DNA of 64,000 nucleotides, taken from contig VWRR01000004.1 in NCBI GenBank assembly GCA_013995675.1, positions 1 to 64,000 of the forward strand, written 5' to 3'. The notes under the pieces are model-generated. The model searched no databases and had not been told where the DNA came from. It was given only the letters and a program-made list of their open reading frames with translations. Made by a program: the position numbers and the translations under genes. The first letter of the stretch is position 1. Each line of letters opens with the position of its first letter. This stretch comes from Cyanidiococcus yangmingshanensis. Taxonomy: Eukaryota > Rhodophyta > Bangiophyceae > Cyanidiales > Cyanidiaceae. Of this stretch, positions 35,550-46,274 are shown in pieces.

Positions 35550-36026
35550 CTACCGGACATGGGCTCGCATCTTTTCTTCTGGCGCAGCCGCCTTGTCTAC
35601 ATCGGATACTTGAGCCCATGGCATCTGCAAAGCTCGTGAAGCGACCAGCGCGATCGCAATCAAGATAGAGATGAACCCTGCAAGATTCTGAAGGTGAAAC
35701 GTTTTTGATGACTGGGCAGCGCTTGGGACTCGCGCGCACCTTGGTTTGCTCTGCTTTCGAAGCACACCATCCTTGACCAATTGAATATAGATCTCGCAGC
35801 CATCCCTGAATAAAAAGGGACCCAACTGACATTCGTTCGCTGAGACACTCAAACGCCGCTTTGAGGCAAAGCGAATGCTACAGGGTGCAGTTGCACTCGG
35901 ACAGTGAAACGGTCCGCTCAAGCGTTCCGCAGCCCCAAATCCGTGGACATCATACCATAAGAAGAACGCTCTGGACTCGAAACACAATGTTGCAAAGTTT
36001 CTCCAAGATATCCTGTTCAAATTCAT
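35550..36026 (-). CDS. Possible small single-span membrane protein
   Basis: 158 residues from an ATG at 36,026. One clear membrane helix, LAGFISILIAIALVASRAL, lies near residue 120, followed by a short charged tail; a GPFLFRDGCEIYIQLVKDG segment lies near residue 70. Neither is known to me. It lies between two plus-strand genes in a space of 0.9 kb. Could be a small tail-anchored organelle or ER protein, or an accidental frame. Confidence 0.4.
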   Translation of the reverse strand: MNLNRISWRNFATLCFESRAFFLWYDVHGFGAAERLSGPFHCPSATAPCSIRFASKRRLSVSANECQLGPFLFRDGCEIYIQLVKDGVLRKQSKPRCARVPSAAQSSKTFHLQNLAGFISILIAIALVASRALQMPWAQVSDVDKAAAPEEKMRAHVR

Positions 36027-36281
36027 TCTAATGGCGCTCTCTATGCTGGCAAAATGGTGCTCTGAACTCCTACTCTAGTTACGGTGCCCAGAGATGACTC
36101 CATAGACTCTGGTGTCGGCAGAACGACGGAACGTGTGGCCGGTCTACGAGGGTTATTGGTTGCCGAGCGGTGCTGCCAGCGCTGCGCAGCACTCGATAAG
36201 GCCAGCGGAGTTCTCTCAAAGTTCAAGGAGAGAGAATAACAGAATCCAGCCCGTTGACTGGAAAGCCTTTGGAAGCATCGT

Positions 36282-37556
36282 ATGCGGTTCGACCCGCGAC
36301 CGTGGCTCAGTCAACTGAGGCCGCGAGCGCGCTCAACCGAGTTTCGGCTGGCCTTGCAGGAGACCGAGAGACTGCCGGAACTCGAAGAAGCGTCGACAAG
36401 TGCTCTGGAACGCGCTGTAAAAATCGCGCAGAAGCTCCCACAGCACTCTTTGCAAGCAGCTGCTCTCTACGCCCACGTTGCTGCGTTGCAGTCGTGGCTC
36501 GCCAGAGACCAACTGCGTCTTTCGGCTAGGTGCTATCGGAAAGCGTGGATAGCACTGGGGCGCGGCAGTGAGACACTACAGGAGGATGCGCTCGCCTCCT
36601 GGAACAGCCAGCAAGTTTACGCGCAATACCTACGAAACGCACAACTGTATGACTGGCCGCATGCAGTTAAGGTGGCGAAGATACCCGAGAGCAATGACAG
36701 GACAAGCAAGGCAAGCGCCGCGCTCTTCGGCGTTATGTTGCATCGCTTGCTGACCCGAGCTCATCATGATGTGTCGAGCGACTGCCACAACGCCGACCTC
36801 TATGCCAAACTAACTGCGGATGCACAACGGTTTCTGGACAAGTTACGTGACAGCGTCGAGGGAGAAGAGCTCGTTGGGCGTTCGCTGCTGGCACTGGGTG
36901 CGACACTCCGCTCCCAGGATATGCTGCAGGCCGCTTTGACCCATCTCCAAGGCAGCCCGTCGAGTAGCCAAGCACAAAACGAGGAAACCCTTTTTACAGA
37001 AGTGGTCGCGCTCTGTGAAAACGCCCGTGTAGCCCTATGGCGAATGCGGGAACCACAAGCCTCTACCACATTCTCATTCGATGATGAGCAATGTGAGTCC
37101 ATGTTGACGGATGCATTGACCAAGGCGAAAGCACTGGATGGGATCGGCCTGTCGCTAATTCCGCTAACAACGCTGGCAGCATTTTACCTGCACATTCGGA
37201 AAGATCCCGTCGTGGCTGAGGGCCTTTACCGTGCATGCCTCGACCGCGTATATGACGCCAACAGCACCATGAAGGAGTCTACGACTCGGACGGAGGTGAG
37301 ACAAAGCCGACCCATCCTTTCGCCAGCCGGTTATCAGGCCCTTTCTGTGAATGCGCTGGCTGAGTACGCAAACCTACTCGCGCACCTCGAATGGAATGGA
37401 CGGCCGCGAACAGCAGAATCGCGACAAGTGGCGGAACGAGCACACCACTTGATTGGTCCAGATGTACAGACGAGCACCTTGTCGGACATGGTAATCCCAA
37501 GTTGGCGAGTCTGGTACGCAGAGAGGTCGCGATCCCTGCGCGACATGACGCTCTAG
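36282..37556 (+). CDS. Helical-repeat (TPR-like) protein of unknown function
   Basis: 424 residues from the first ATG. Almost wholly alpha-helical and rich in Ala, Leu and Arg, with amphipathic stretches such as SLQAAALYAHVAALQSWLA near residue 55 and DPVVAEGLYRACLDRVYDA near 305 that look like TPR helices, though no consensus array can be counted. No signal peptide; the basic N-terminus (RPWLSQLRPRARS) could be an organelle-targeting sequence. The frame is unbroken. Unknown family; a scaffold-type role is a guess. Confidence 0.6.
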   Translation: MRFDPRPWLSQLRPRARSTEFRLALQETERLPELEEASTSALERAVKIAQKLPQHSLQAAALYAHVAALQSWLARDQLRLSARCYRKAWIALGRGSETLQEDALASWNSQQVYAQYLRNAQLYDWPHAVKVAKIPESNDRTSKASAALFGVMLHRLLTRAHHDVSSDCHNADLYAKLTADAQRFLDKLRDSVEGEELVGRSLLALGATLRSQDMLQAALTHLQGSPSSSQAQNEETLFTEVVALCENARVALWRMREPQASTTFSFDDEQCESMLTDALTKAKALDGIGLSLIPLTTLAAFYLHIRKDPVVAEGLYRACLDRVYDANSTMKESTTRTEVRQSRPILSPAGYQALSVNALAEYANLLAHLEWNGRPRTAESRQVAERAHHLIGPDVQTSTLSDMVIPSWRVWYAERSRSLRDMTL

Positions 37557-39290
37557 GGATGGTACCCGCCGAATCGAGCCTCTGATAGGCATTCACATTC
37601 AGCACAGCGCGCTGGATAGCATTGGAGCCGCAGGCCCTAGGGCACAACAAACCCGATCTGAATCACCATGGATATTCGAAGCATTCGGGGAGTTGATATT
37701 CATCGCATGAAAAGGCTGGCACGTTACGTTCGTTGTAGCGTGTACATTGGCGACAGATTCGACTTGGGTCGCAACCCGACGGGACGGCTTGGACAAACCA
37801 GCGCTTGCACGACATGAATTCTGGGCCTTGTTGTATAGCAGCGGTGGCATATCCGTAACGATGATTTGATAGCGAGCGTTCATGGAGTCATCCAAAGCGA
37901 TAAGATCAGCATATCTGCGCCGGCTTGCGGGCCGTGAGGTCTTTCCATTGTGCCAGAATCCAGAGCTGAGGCGTATTAGCAGGGAACGAGGCCTGTATCG
38001 CGGCAACGAGCGCTCTTGGAACGCAGCCTCAGATACCTTGAATCCGATGGATGATCTTGGCGCATCTGTGTGTGGATGTGAACCTCCGCTCAGGTGCCTG
38101 GCGCTGCAACGCTCACTCATTGCTCCACTGCGAACAAGGAATTGGAGTCAGTCTGGAATCTAGTTCATTTCTCTGTAAAAAAGCTTTTCGATTGCGTCTA
38201 TGAAAGCAGAACCACGAGCCAAGCGAACACGCGTTGCATCGAGTCCAACAAGACTGTGTCGTTGCCGAGCAGACTCTGATGAGATCCGGCATCATCATGG
38301 TGGCCAGCCATCAGCGCGCCATTGCTATTCATTTCTTTCATGCAAATGATGAGACATGAGTCTCCAGCGCCAGCATGACCAGAGCGCTTCCCTGACTCGG
38401 GGCCGCATGGATTCCAACGATGCGGCACCTTACTTGGGCAGCTTGAATAAACCATGCATCATAAATCAAGTAGGACAACGTAGTGATGCCTGGCCTAGAT
38501 TCGCGCGGAAGACTTGACATCGATTCATACAGGTTTTACATGATGTGGTTGACACGAATTCCAATGAATAAAACCTTTTGGAGTTGGTGGCCCTACTATC
38601 GTCATCCCAGGTGCAGTCTCTTCACCAGCGACCGGATCACGCGGATCCTTCCGAACGCTCTATTCGAACGTGCAGTCGAGGAAGCAGGTACCGACTTGGC
38701 TGCTATGCACCGAGCGACATTTTTCTAGCTCCAACGGTTTGGTCTCATCCTCGATCCAGAGACAAAAGAATAAACATGCACCTTGTCTTGACGCCCACAA
38801 AGAATCGTAAAAAGTTCGCATCAAGGAGATGGTTGCGTCAGTGCTCGCAAGGCTGCAAACAAACGGTCTGGCTGCTCACAGAGGCTCTTGGCATAAACCA
38901 GCCCTTTAGACTTTGATGAAGCGGATCCCAGTCGCCAGGGTACCTGTTCTGGATCCTCCTGAATATCCGTGCAGAGACCTTGCCGTAAAGACTATCAAAA
39001 CATCTCATGCTTGGCTAGGCTTGCGAGAAACGCAATATTAGGTACGGAGATCTTCTCAGTGTCTCATTCGGATGGAACATTAAGAACAGCATAGATATAG
39101 ATCCACTGACATCTGGAATATGCATCATGTCTCTGAACGCATAGACATGGATGCGCGAGCATGTTGGGTACTTTGAACCTCTACGAACATCGAGAGGCAC
39201 GCTGGACTGGAGTTGGACCCGTTGGGGTCGGCTCCGTACGACACGCGACTTTGTCTTTTGGAAACGCTCGTCAAGACATGGCGGTACTGA
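37557..39290. other. Intergenic region
   Basis: 1.7 kb with no convincing gene. The longest frame (37,599-38,120, minus strand, 173 codons) has no domain, membrane helix or biased codon pattern that I can see. No repeats or RNA genes recognised. Confidence 0.5.
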
Positions 39291-39887
39291 ATGTTCGACC
39301 CAGAACTTGCGCTCTCCACAGTCTACTTCGAGAAGCAGGAGAGTGGCTCACAACTCTGTGTTTTGCACTGCCTGAACAACGTGCTACAAGGCCCGTGCTT
39401 CTCTGTTGAAGACTTGGTGGCGATCAGCACAGAACTCGACAAGGCGGAGAGGGCGCTCTTGCGTGATCATGAGCTTTTACGGTCCTACGCGCATGACTCT
39501 TTGAATCTGAGTGAGACAGGTTTCTTTAGTGTTCAAGTTCTCGAGGCAGCCTTAGGCGTCTACGGAGTGCACTGGCAGCCTTTCGGGCGAGAGGCTGTCG
39601 GTGAATGTGCCGTGCGTTCAGCGGCCTGCAGTGCGGTCGCTTACGGTGCCCTACTGCTTCATCAGTCGTCGCACTGGTTTGCGTTGAGGCGGTTTGGAAG
39701 AAAGCAAACCAGCCGACGCTGGGTCCTCTTGGACTCATTGAAGTTCAGGCCCGAAATCCGACGATCGGACGAAGTGGTGGCGTTGGTCGCACGATACTTG
39801 AGCGCAGGAGCAGTGGTCTTTGGCATTCCGAAACAGGCGCTTCCTGAAACGCTGGCTGATCAGAGTGGAGTCTGGGAAACAGCATAG
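39291..39887 (+). CDS. Josephin-domain deubiquitinase (ataxin-3/JOSD type)
   Basis: Cysteine protease that removes ubiquitin, probably in cytosol or nucleus. The 198 residues consist of little more than one Josephin domain: FEKQESGSQLCVLHCLNNVL near residue 12 holds the oxyanion Gln and catalytic Cys; GFFSVQVLEAAL is near 78; SSHWFALRRFG holds the catalytic His near 125; WVLLDSL holds the third residue near 147 as Asp. The ataxin-3 wording (EKQEGSLCAQHCLNN, SGFFSIQVI) is very close, but the ataxin-3 C-terminal ubiquitin-interacting motifs and polyQ are absent, so in size it is like JOSD1/2. The start ATG is immediately before the domain. The frame is intact. Confidence 0.9.
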   Translation: MFDPELALSTVYFEKQESGSQLCVLHCLNNVLQGPCFSVEDLVAISTELDKAERALLRDHELLRSYAHDSLNLSETGFFSVQVLEAALGVYGVHWQPFGREAVGECAVRSAACSAVAYGALLLHQSSHWFALRRFGRKQTSRRWVLLDSLKFRPEIRRSDEVVALVARYLSAGAVVFGIPKQALPETLADQSGVWETA

Positions 39888-40797
39888 ACTGTGGATGAGC
39901 AGTCGTTGTCAACTGCTGGCAACAAGTAGCAGAAGGCGGTCCTCGAGAAAGGTCGCCGTTCCAGGGATTGGCCGTGTACGAAGAAGTTTCCCTCCCGCTG
40001 TTGAGCTTCGTGGGCGCTCCGCAAAGAGCACGATCGCCTTTGCTTTGGTGATTTATTGATAGACTTTTCAGCAAAACAAGACAAACGGTTTCGTTTCGAT
40101 GCAGAACATAAAAACATAAGCATGAGAAAAATATAGGGTGTGGTTGCATCGTCCGTGGGGTATTTTAGACTGGCGAGCACACGCGGACTCGCGTCGCCCA
40201 AACCATCAGGCCGCTCGAGCGAGCGATCTTGTCTCTGATCTTTCAGAACGAAAGTTCATCTTGGCGCACTGCGAGCAATGCCCAGCGCAGGCAGAGACGT
40301 GGCCCGAACGAGGTGTCCGGACTTGAGCTCCCGGGGGAAGCGCCAAACACGCCCCTGTGAAACATTTCCAAGGTTGCGAGTTTCGGCGAACTTTAGGCGA
40401 AAGAGCTTTCCCGGTCTTGTCGAGTGCCCACAATCGACAAGTGGATGAGGAGCAGACCACGGCAGTCTACAACGAAGAACATACGGCTTGATCGATTGGC
40501 AATGGACATACTCCTACGCCTATGCAGGCCAAGCAAGGTCAAACATCCATGACCCTGCGTAGACGCCTTGATCAAGACGTCCACAGGCCCAGTGCGCGCT
40601 GTACGGCTCCTGAACGCGCACGAGGCACGGGCACAGACAGCCAATGCCTCACCATGCGTAGCGTCAGTATCACTGCCGTCCTGTTCAAGGTGTCTCCGGC
40701 GGAGGCTTTCGCCGACGTCCCTCGTATCACGCAATAGTGGTTTTGCGTCGAGTTCGCCCAGATGACGCTTTCAAGCGCCGACGCTTCTCAACGCGAC
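39888..40797. other. Convergent intergenic region
   Basis: 0.9 kb between the 3' ends of the Josephin and photolyase genes. Only short, overlapping frames; nothing recognised. Confidence 0.5.
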
Positions 40798-42357
40798 TCA
40801 GGGGATTGGAGAGGACGTCGACGCTCCCGTGTCGTCTCGTTTGCGCTTTGGTGGTCTTTGCGGCCCGCTTTCGGAGACGGCCTTTCGCATGCGTTCCATG
40901 TTCTCACGACTGGCTGTAGCGTGATCCACAATAGGGGACGGATAGTCCTCTCCGATAATACAATGAGCCTTCCTCTGAACCGCCAACGGGGCCTCCCATG
41001 GCGTGTAAATGTATTTCGCTGGCATTTCCCTGAGCACGGGCAGAAAATGACGGACAAAGTCTCCGTTAGGATCATACTTTTGAGGAAACCCAATCGGTGA
41101 GTAGACTCGATAGTACTGATGAAAGAATGCAGAGCATGATAACCATAACCAATTGGCACTGTTCAAACTATAGTCAGCGTCGACGAGCAGCCGATCAAAG
41201 GTTTCACGACCTCGCTCCCAACTGACCCAGAGGTCGCCGCGTGTCAAGAAACATGCGACTGCATGACGAGCGAGGTGATGCAACCATCCCTCCTTTCGTA
41301 GTTGCGTCATACAGGCATCAATCCAGGGGTAGCCGGTTCGTGCCTCCTCCCAGGCTCGATAGAGAGGGTCGTCCCGATCTTCTCGCCAGGATATTTGTCG
41401 GCAAATACGATTTCCTCGCATCTGGTGAAAGTTTGGCGTAACGTAAGCGACATAGGTGAAGAACTCGCGCCACCAGATCTGGCCGATCAGTGAAACAGGC
41501 GGCTCCTCAAGCGGGTGTAGTTCCTGTACGCGTTCGATGAAGAGTCTCGGTGAGAGGCAGCCGAATTTGAAGTACGGCGAGAGTTGTGTCGTGGATGCTT
41601 TCGGCCAAGCTGTCGGTGATGTTTGCGGTTTGGAAAAGGCTCGCACGTCCGCCTGGCGTTCGGTCAGGAAACGCTCCATGATAGCGAGTGCCTCCGTCTC
41701 CCCGCCACGGAACGAGGTCGTCACCGACAGACCATCATATGCCCTCAGTTCAGCTAGGGTCGGTACTTTGTATGCATCCAGCTCGATGTCGGGCGTGTGG
41801 ATATCGTCATCCGCTGTCGTTGGAGCGGGCATGGACGCCGGCGGTCGTCCCAGCGTCCCTGTAACAAAGGAGTAAAAACTCTTGTAGGTGAGCGGTGTTG
41901 GTCGTTCTCCTAGTTTGCACCGAACTAGTTCGGGATCGTAGAGCGTATGTGTTGCTCTGGTTCGCACGTCGATGCCCAGGTCCGTACAGAGCTGACGAAC
42001 CCGTTCATCTCGGTGCTTCGCGTACGGTTCCGTATCGAACTCGTAGGTGAGCAGGGTTGTTTTGTACCGGCGGAAAAACGCTGGAAATTGTTCCAGAGGA
42101 TCCCCTCGCAATACAAATAGTCTAGAGCGTCGTTGTCGAAGCTGCCGGTCTAGGTCCTGCAAGCACTCGAGAAGAAACTGAATACGGTTCACACCGACAA
42201 GCTCCGGTTGAAGAAAAACCGGATCGAGGCAGAACACCGGCAGAACGTACCTTGTTGCCGGATTTTTTACCGCATCTAGCAGTGCAGGATTATCGTGCAA
42301 ACGTAAACCCTTTCGAAACCAATGAACCGCACTGGAACCGTTCATCACGACCCACAT
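40798..42357 (-). CDS. (6-4) photolyase / animal-type cryptochrome
   Basis: FAD-dependent blue-light enzyme that repairs (6-4) pyrimidine dimers, or a cryptochrome derived from it. The 519-residue frame is intact. The N-terminal Rossmann domain starts VHWFRKGLRLHDNPAL. The helical FAD domain has LSPYFKFGCLSPRLF, QIWWREFF, GYPWIDACMTQLRKEGW, HHLARHAVACFLTRGDLW and NWLWLSCSAFFHQYY, followed by DPNGDFVRHFLPVL, PAKYIYTPWEAP and a basic PPKRKR tail that may be a nuclear signal. The two histidines of HHLARH (near residue 360) are those used in (6-4) repair. Wording is that of the (6-4)/animal CRY branch, not CPD class I, class II or CRY-DASH. ATGs at 42,357 and 42,345 are both possible. Repair versus sensing cannot be separated by sequence. 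Confidence 0.93.
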   Translation of the reverse strand: MWVVMNGSSAVHWFRKGLRLHDNPALLDAVKNPATRYVLPVFCLDPVFLQPELVGVNRIQFLLECLQDLDRQLRQRRSRLFVLRGDPLEQFPAFFRRYKTTLLTYEFDTEPYAKHRDERVRQLCTDLGIDVRTRATHTLYDPELVRCKLGERPTPLTYKSFYSFVTGTLGRPPASMPAPTTADDDIHTPDIELDAYKVPTLAELRAYDGLSVTTSFRGGETEALAIMERFLTERQADVRAFSKPQTSPTAWPKASTTQLSPYFKFGCLSPRLFIERVQELHPLEEPPVSLIGQIWWREFFTYVAYVTPNFHQMRGNRICRQISWREDRDDPLYRAWEEARTGYPWIDACMTQLRKEGWLHHLARHAVACFLTRGDLWVSWERGRETFDRLLVDADYSLNSANWLWLSCSAFFHQYYRVYSPIGFPQKYDPNGDFVRHFLPVLREMPAKYIYTPWEAPLAVQRKAHCIIGEDYPSPIVDHATASRENMERMRKAVSESGPQRPPKRKRDDTGASTSSPIP

Positions 42358-43314
42358 ACATGCAGTCCATCACGACTTCAAACTCAAATTGCTGGAATCG
42401 TTTAGGAGCAAAGGACGTCATAGAGTCGCGTCGAGCCACCCGATTCCGTTGCTTTGTCGAACGCGGTGCTGCGATGCAAGCAACAACTGCCCTGTTCATT
42501 GTGAAGAATGCACACGATCCAACTCTGCAGGAATGATGGTATGAGGTGCTAGCCCGAGAAGAGAACCGTTCCAGGTTGCCCAATGGTCTGTTTGTATATC
42601 GCTGGATGAGTTTGCGAGTTCACCGACTGGGCAGTTCGGCCGAGTGAGCGCTGAAGCTTTCCGACGACCACAAACTGCTCCATTCGGGAAATGAATAGGT
42701 GTGTCTGCTGGTACTTTTCAATGATTGGGAACGTACCAATTCAAAAATAATCCCTAGTGAGGTTCATGGGTCGGTTTCGAAGGCGCATCCGTCGATATGC
42801 TCCGGCGGATACGGAGCGGCCTGTCCCCAAGGCTTGTCTCCATCAAGGGACACCTTCCTGCTGTCGCCGATGCTGCTGCATCATATTTCGTTCTTGGAGT
42901 ACACAGACGGCTTGGAACAGCAACCGACTCGTGGATGGTCTCCAGACAACGGCTGATGGTCACGAAACGGGCCGTGTTGGGCCCAAACCCGAGACGCCAA
43001 TTGAATACTGGGCCAACGCGCTACGAAGCACTGGGCGACACAGACTGTAACTCGAGCGTGATCTCAAGAGACCCGAATGCGCTTTAAACGCGAATGAAAT
43101 CCTTGGTCGCCACCAAAAAAAGACTGGAATGTCGGTGCGTCAGTATCCCTCCAGAGTCCAGTATAGTGGCAATCGACGCGCAACTTGAACCACGATCCCG
43201 ACAGGCTCTAACTGAAGGACGAGCACGTCAGTGTGACTGCCGCCCGTGTTCAATCCTTTCTGAAAAAGTTTTCCGGGGCTGGCTCTGTCTCATCAGGCCT
43301 CAGCGATGCCGTAT
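42358..43314. other. Intergenic region
   Basis: 0.96 kb between the photolyase start and the 3' end of the SANT-MPN gene. No gene, RNA or repeat recognised; it should include the photolyase promoter. Confidence 0.5.
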
Positions 43315-45187
43315 CTACGCTTTGAGACGAAGCATCGGTCGCATATCCTCGAGAAAAGCCAGGCCATCCGCATCTGATTCATGGATTCGCGATCGCAGAC
43401 TCTCAACAAGTTTCTCGACGCGACGCAAAGCGACCTTTTCACCGTTATGGTCGACGCGATAGCTCCAGGCCGCGTCGAGATCCAGAGCACAAGTCGATAG
43501 CAACACCAGGATTCGATGCCGGAGAGCCTCCGCTGTATCGGTCGGCGCCGTTTCGGTTGTTTTCTTCAAGACAGGGGCAACCAGGGGCTCCGAACCGACA
43601 TCCCATCCTAACCGAAAAGCGAAGCTATCTTCGGCTGGGTTGAGGCCAACGTGAAACCACTGAATCGCGGAGCGCGCGGTCCGTAGTTTGGGATCGTACG
43701 GACTCACGATGGCGGCGAGAAACGGAGAAGGCGCACCATCACTCTCGAATTGTTTTTGATAGTTACGCTGATTATCGAGGTCACGAACGGACGGTTCCGG
43801 TTGAAACGTTGGGTGCGAATGATACCAGGCGACAACGGCTAGACCGGAGGCTTCGATAATATTACGCGCCTCAACCGCCGATTCCGGATCCAGCTCCACG
43901 TCAAGATGACCGGCACGACCCTGCGCTGCACGACAGGGAAACGCATCGGTCACATGCAGCTCCTTGCGTGCTGGGTCGTATCGGCCGCCCAAAAAGCCAA
44001 TGACCTCACGCAAATCCAAGTGAGCGTGCAAGTCCATCATGAAGAGCGCACGAGGCTGAACCACGACTCGAAACGGCTGTGAATCAAGCTCATAGGTGAG
44101 GCAGCTCACAAAGCGGAGCTCATCATCGGCCGATGCGATATTGTATAAGCGAGTGAATGCTCCGTCGACCCGCTGTCGACCGTTTCGGACGCTTCTTGGC
44201 ATATTCAGTCGGCTCCAAGACGGGTGGCTTTTCGTGCATCGGAGACGGCGGATCCCTGATAGTCAACTCCGTGCGTGCATCCACCGATGGAGACTCGTTG
44301 CTGCTGGCCTCGTCGCTGGCCTGCAACTGTTCATCGAGCTGCATCTGACGCAGGATCTCATCTTCGTCCAGATCGGGCGCCGGGGCCCCGGTCGAGACAA
44401 AGGAGGTCCCATTCGCTGCTGAGGAGGCCGTCGGCGACTCCGCATCTGCCACAGCGTGCGCTCCGCCGAGACCGGTTGAGGCCCGTCGATGTCGCAACTC
44501 TTTCCGATACTCACTGCCCTGAAGATAAGCTCGAGCGGCAGCGCTGTTCGGGTCCAACGGTTTGCCGCTCAACGTATGGCCGGCACCGGTCTCCGCCACC
44601 TTTGGCGGAACGGGCCTCCCCTCTTTATAAAGCTTGATGAAGTACTTCTGGGCATGCGAGCGGAAGTTGCTCGCGTTCCGCGTCCCCACATGCGCAGCGG
44701 CTCGTTTCCAGTCGCGTCCATACAGCTCCAAGGCTTCCACAAAACGCTGCTCCTCGTCAGGACTCCAAGCCGTAGGACGTTTGCGCTCCCGGTCCTTCAT
44801 ATCATCTTCAGCAAACGTTTCTGTGCTGTGCCCCGTAGCTGCCACCGAGGAGGTTGCGGAGGCCGTGGCTGCTGTTGCTGCCAGCGTCGCCGCTGGCCGA
44901 CGTGCCGGTCCAGACGATCGCGGCCGCTGGTTTTTGACCGACTCCAGCCAGTCCTCATCACTATCGTCGTCGTCACTCCCGGAGTGGCGAGCGCCTCTTT
45001 TATGACGCCCACTACCTCTGCTCCGACCAGAGGCGACGCCGTTCGGACTCGCCCAAGAGAACGCCTCCATCCAATCGTCACCGTTTGCATAGTAGAGCGC
45101 TTCCGCAGCCTCCTCCTCGGCTGAGAGCAGCTGCGCCAACAGCGCATCATTTTCAGTTTGCGCTTTCTCTCCTCGTTGCTGAACCAT
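43315..45187 (-). CDS. SANT plus MPN(JAMM) deubiquitinase, MYSM1/2A-DUB-like
   Basis: Predicted nuclear zinc metalloprotease that removes ubiquitin, in animals from histone H2A. About 620 residues from the ATG at 45,187. Order: acidic N-terminus (SDDDDSDEDW near residue 71), a SANT/Myb domain at 139-186 (WSPDEEQRFVEALELYG ... FRSHAQKYFIKL), a disordered acidic linker, then an MPN domain with MDLHAHLDLREVIGFLGG and the full JAMM motif HSHPTFQPEPSVRDLDNQ (near 43,815). The SWIRM domain present between the two in animal MYSM1 is not visible. One extra base between 44,202 and 44,123 shifts the frame just before the MPN domain. The downstream frame could also start at its own ATG (44,202), but that would split a family-typical architecture. 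A 13-bp inverted repeat lies about 155 bp upstream of the start. Confidence 0.87.
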
Positions 45188-46274
45188 CAGGCGATCGCCT
45201 CGGAGCCAGCGCTCCTCGCCACGTTATCGTTTCGCAGACGCACACGCACACGTTCTCGTACGCGCGCGAGACAAATGGAGCATCTCGGCGTGTGCACGCA
45301 CCCTGGCGCCAGTGCCGCGCGCCTGATCCTGATTTCATGCGCGCACGAATGCGTTCATATAACACGCATTCGTGCGTGCGCGCGCTTTCCCGTTGTGATC
45401 GTCGCGGTCGCACGTTCGCCATCGACGGCACGGCGTCTCGCGGTCGTTGGCAGGCACGCGTTGGTTTCCGTGCTTGGGGCAGTTCAGGTATCGACTTGTG
45501 TGTGCAGAGAGACGATGGAGTGTGGTGCGCTATAAATCAGTCAGCGTGCCAGTAAGGTGGACAAGTTGTTGTCGGAGGATACACTTTAGCACTGCGATAG
45601 TTTCGGACTTGAGCATCTCGGCGAGCATGGTAAACGGTTTCGCTGTTGAAGAGATGAACCATGTACGCATGAGAATGGCTTTTCTGTGGCAAGTTCTATC
45701 GAATCTCGGGTTGCGATCGGAGGATTGACACCGATCTACAGAGACTCCTCATTCTTTGAGTCCACTACGGCAGTCGAAAAACGAGGTGAAAGATGCTGGT
45801 TTCTTCCAGTATCTCTTGTGCAATGTAGCATGCTCGATTGTGGCGTCGCTGTCCTGGATCGCTTCAGGAAAGCATCTTGACGAGAACGAACGTTGCTGTG
45901 GCACTCGAGGAGCCTCCACGGCGTGCGGTCCATCCCTGGGGAGCATCATACCAATCCGTGCCGATGACACGCATATATATCGCCGGATCATACAGACACA
46001 TAAATCGTGGGATTCTGGTTGTCGGGCGGCTTTGGCGAGCCCAGTAAGCATCAGACGGGTGACATAATTTTCGTTTGTCGCTAGCGTCCTGCGAAAAAGG
46101 TTACCGGGACTCTGGGACAGAACCAGGAATCAGAGGCAACATGCGAGATCCATGATCACGCGAAATATAAGACTTTCCGGGGCGTTGAGGGACGTTCTAG
46201 AGGATAAGTTTACAAGTTGAACATCAGTATTCGCGCCGACGTTGCAGCATTGCTGGTGATATTCCAGGATACCA
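45188..46274. other. Intergenic region with GC-rich promoter-like segment
   Basis: 1.09 kb. The first 300 bp next to the deubiquitinase start are rich in alternating CG/CA/GT dinucleotides and hold a long inverted repeat, listed separately. The rest shows no gene. Confidence 0.5.
45342..45376. promoter_or_regulatory. 13-bp inverted repeat with AT-rich spacer
   Basis: Perfect arms CGCACGAATGCGT (45,342-45,354) and ACGCATTCGTGCG (45,364-45,376) around a 9-bp spacer TCATATAAC. Beyond the arms, GC dinucleotides extend the pairing imperfectly. It lies about 155-190 bp upstream of the deubiquitinase ATG. It could be a symmetric factor-binding site bracketing a TATA-like spacer, or form a cruciform or RNA hairpin. 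The sequence is certain; the function is inferred. Confidence 0.6.

Noticed and set aside
37599-38120. 173-codon frame on the minus strand
   Set aside because: No domain, membrane helix or protein-like pattern; probably chance in a 1.7-kb gap.
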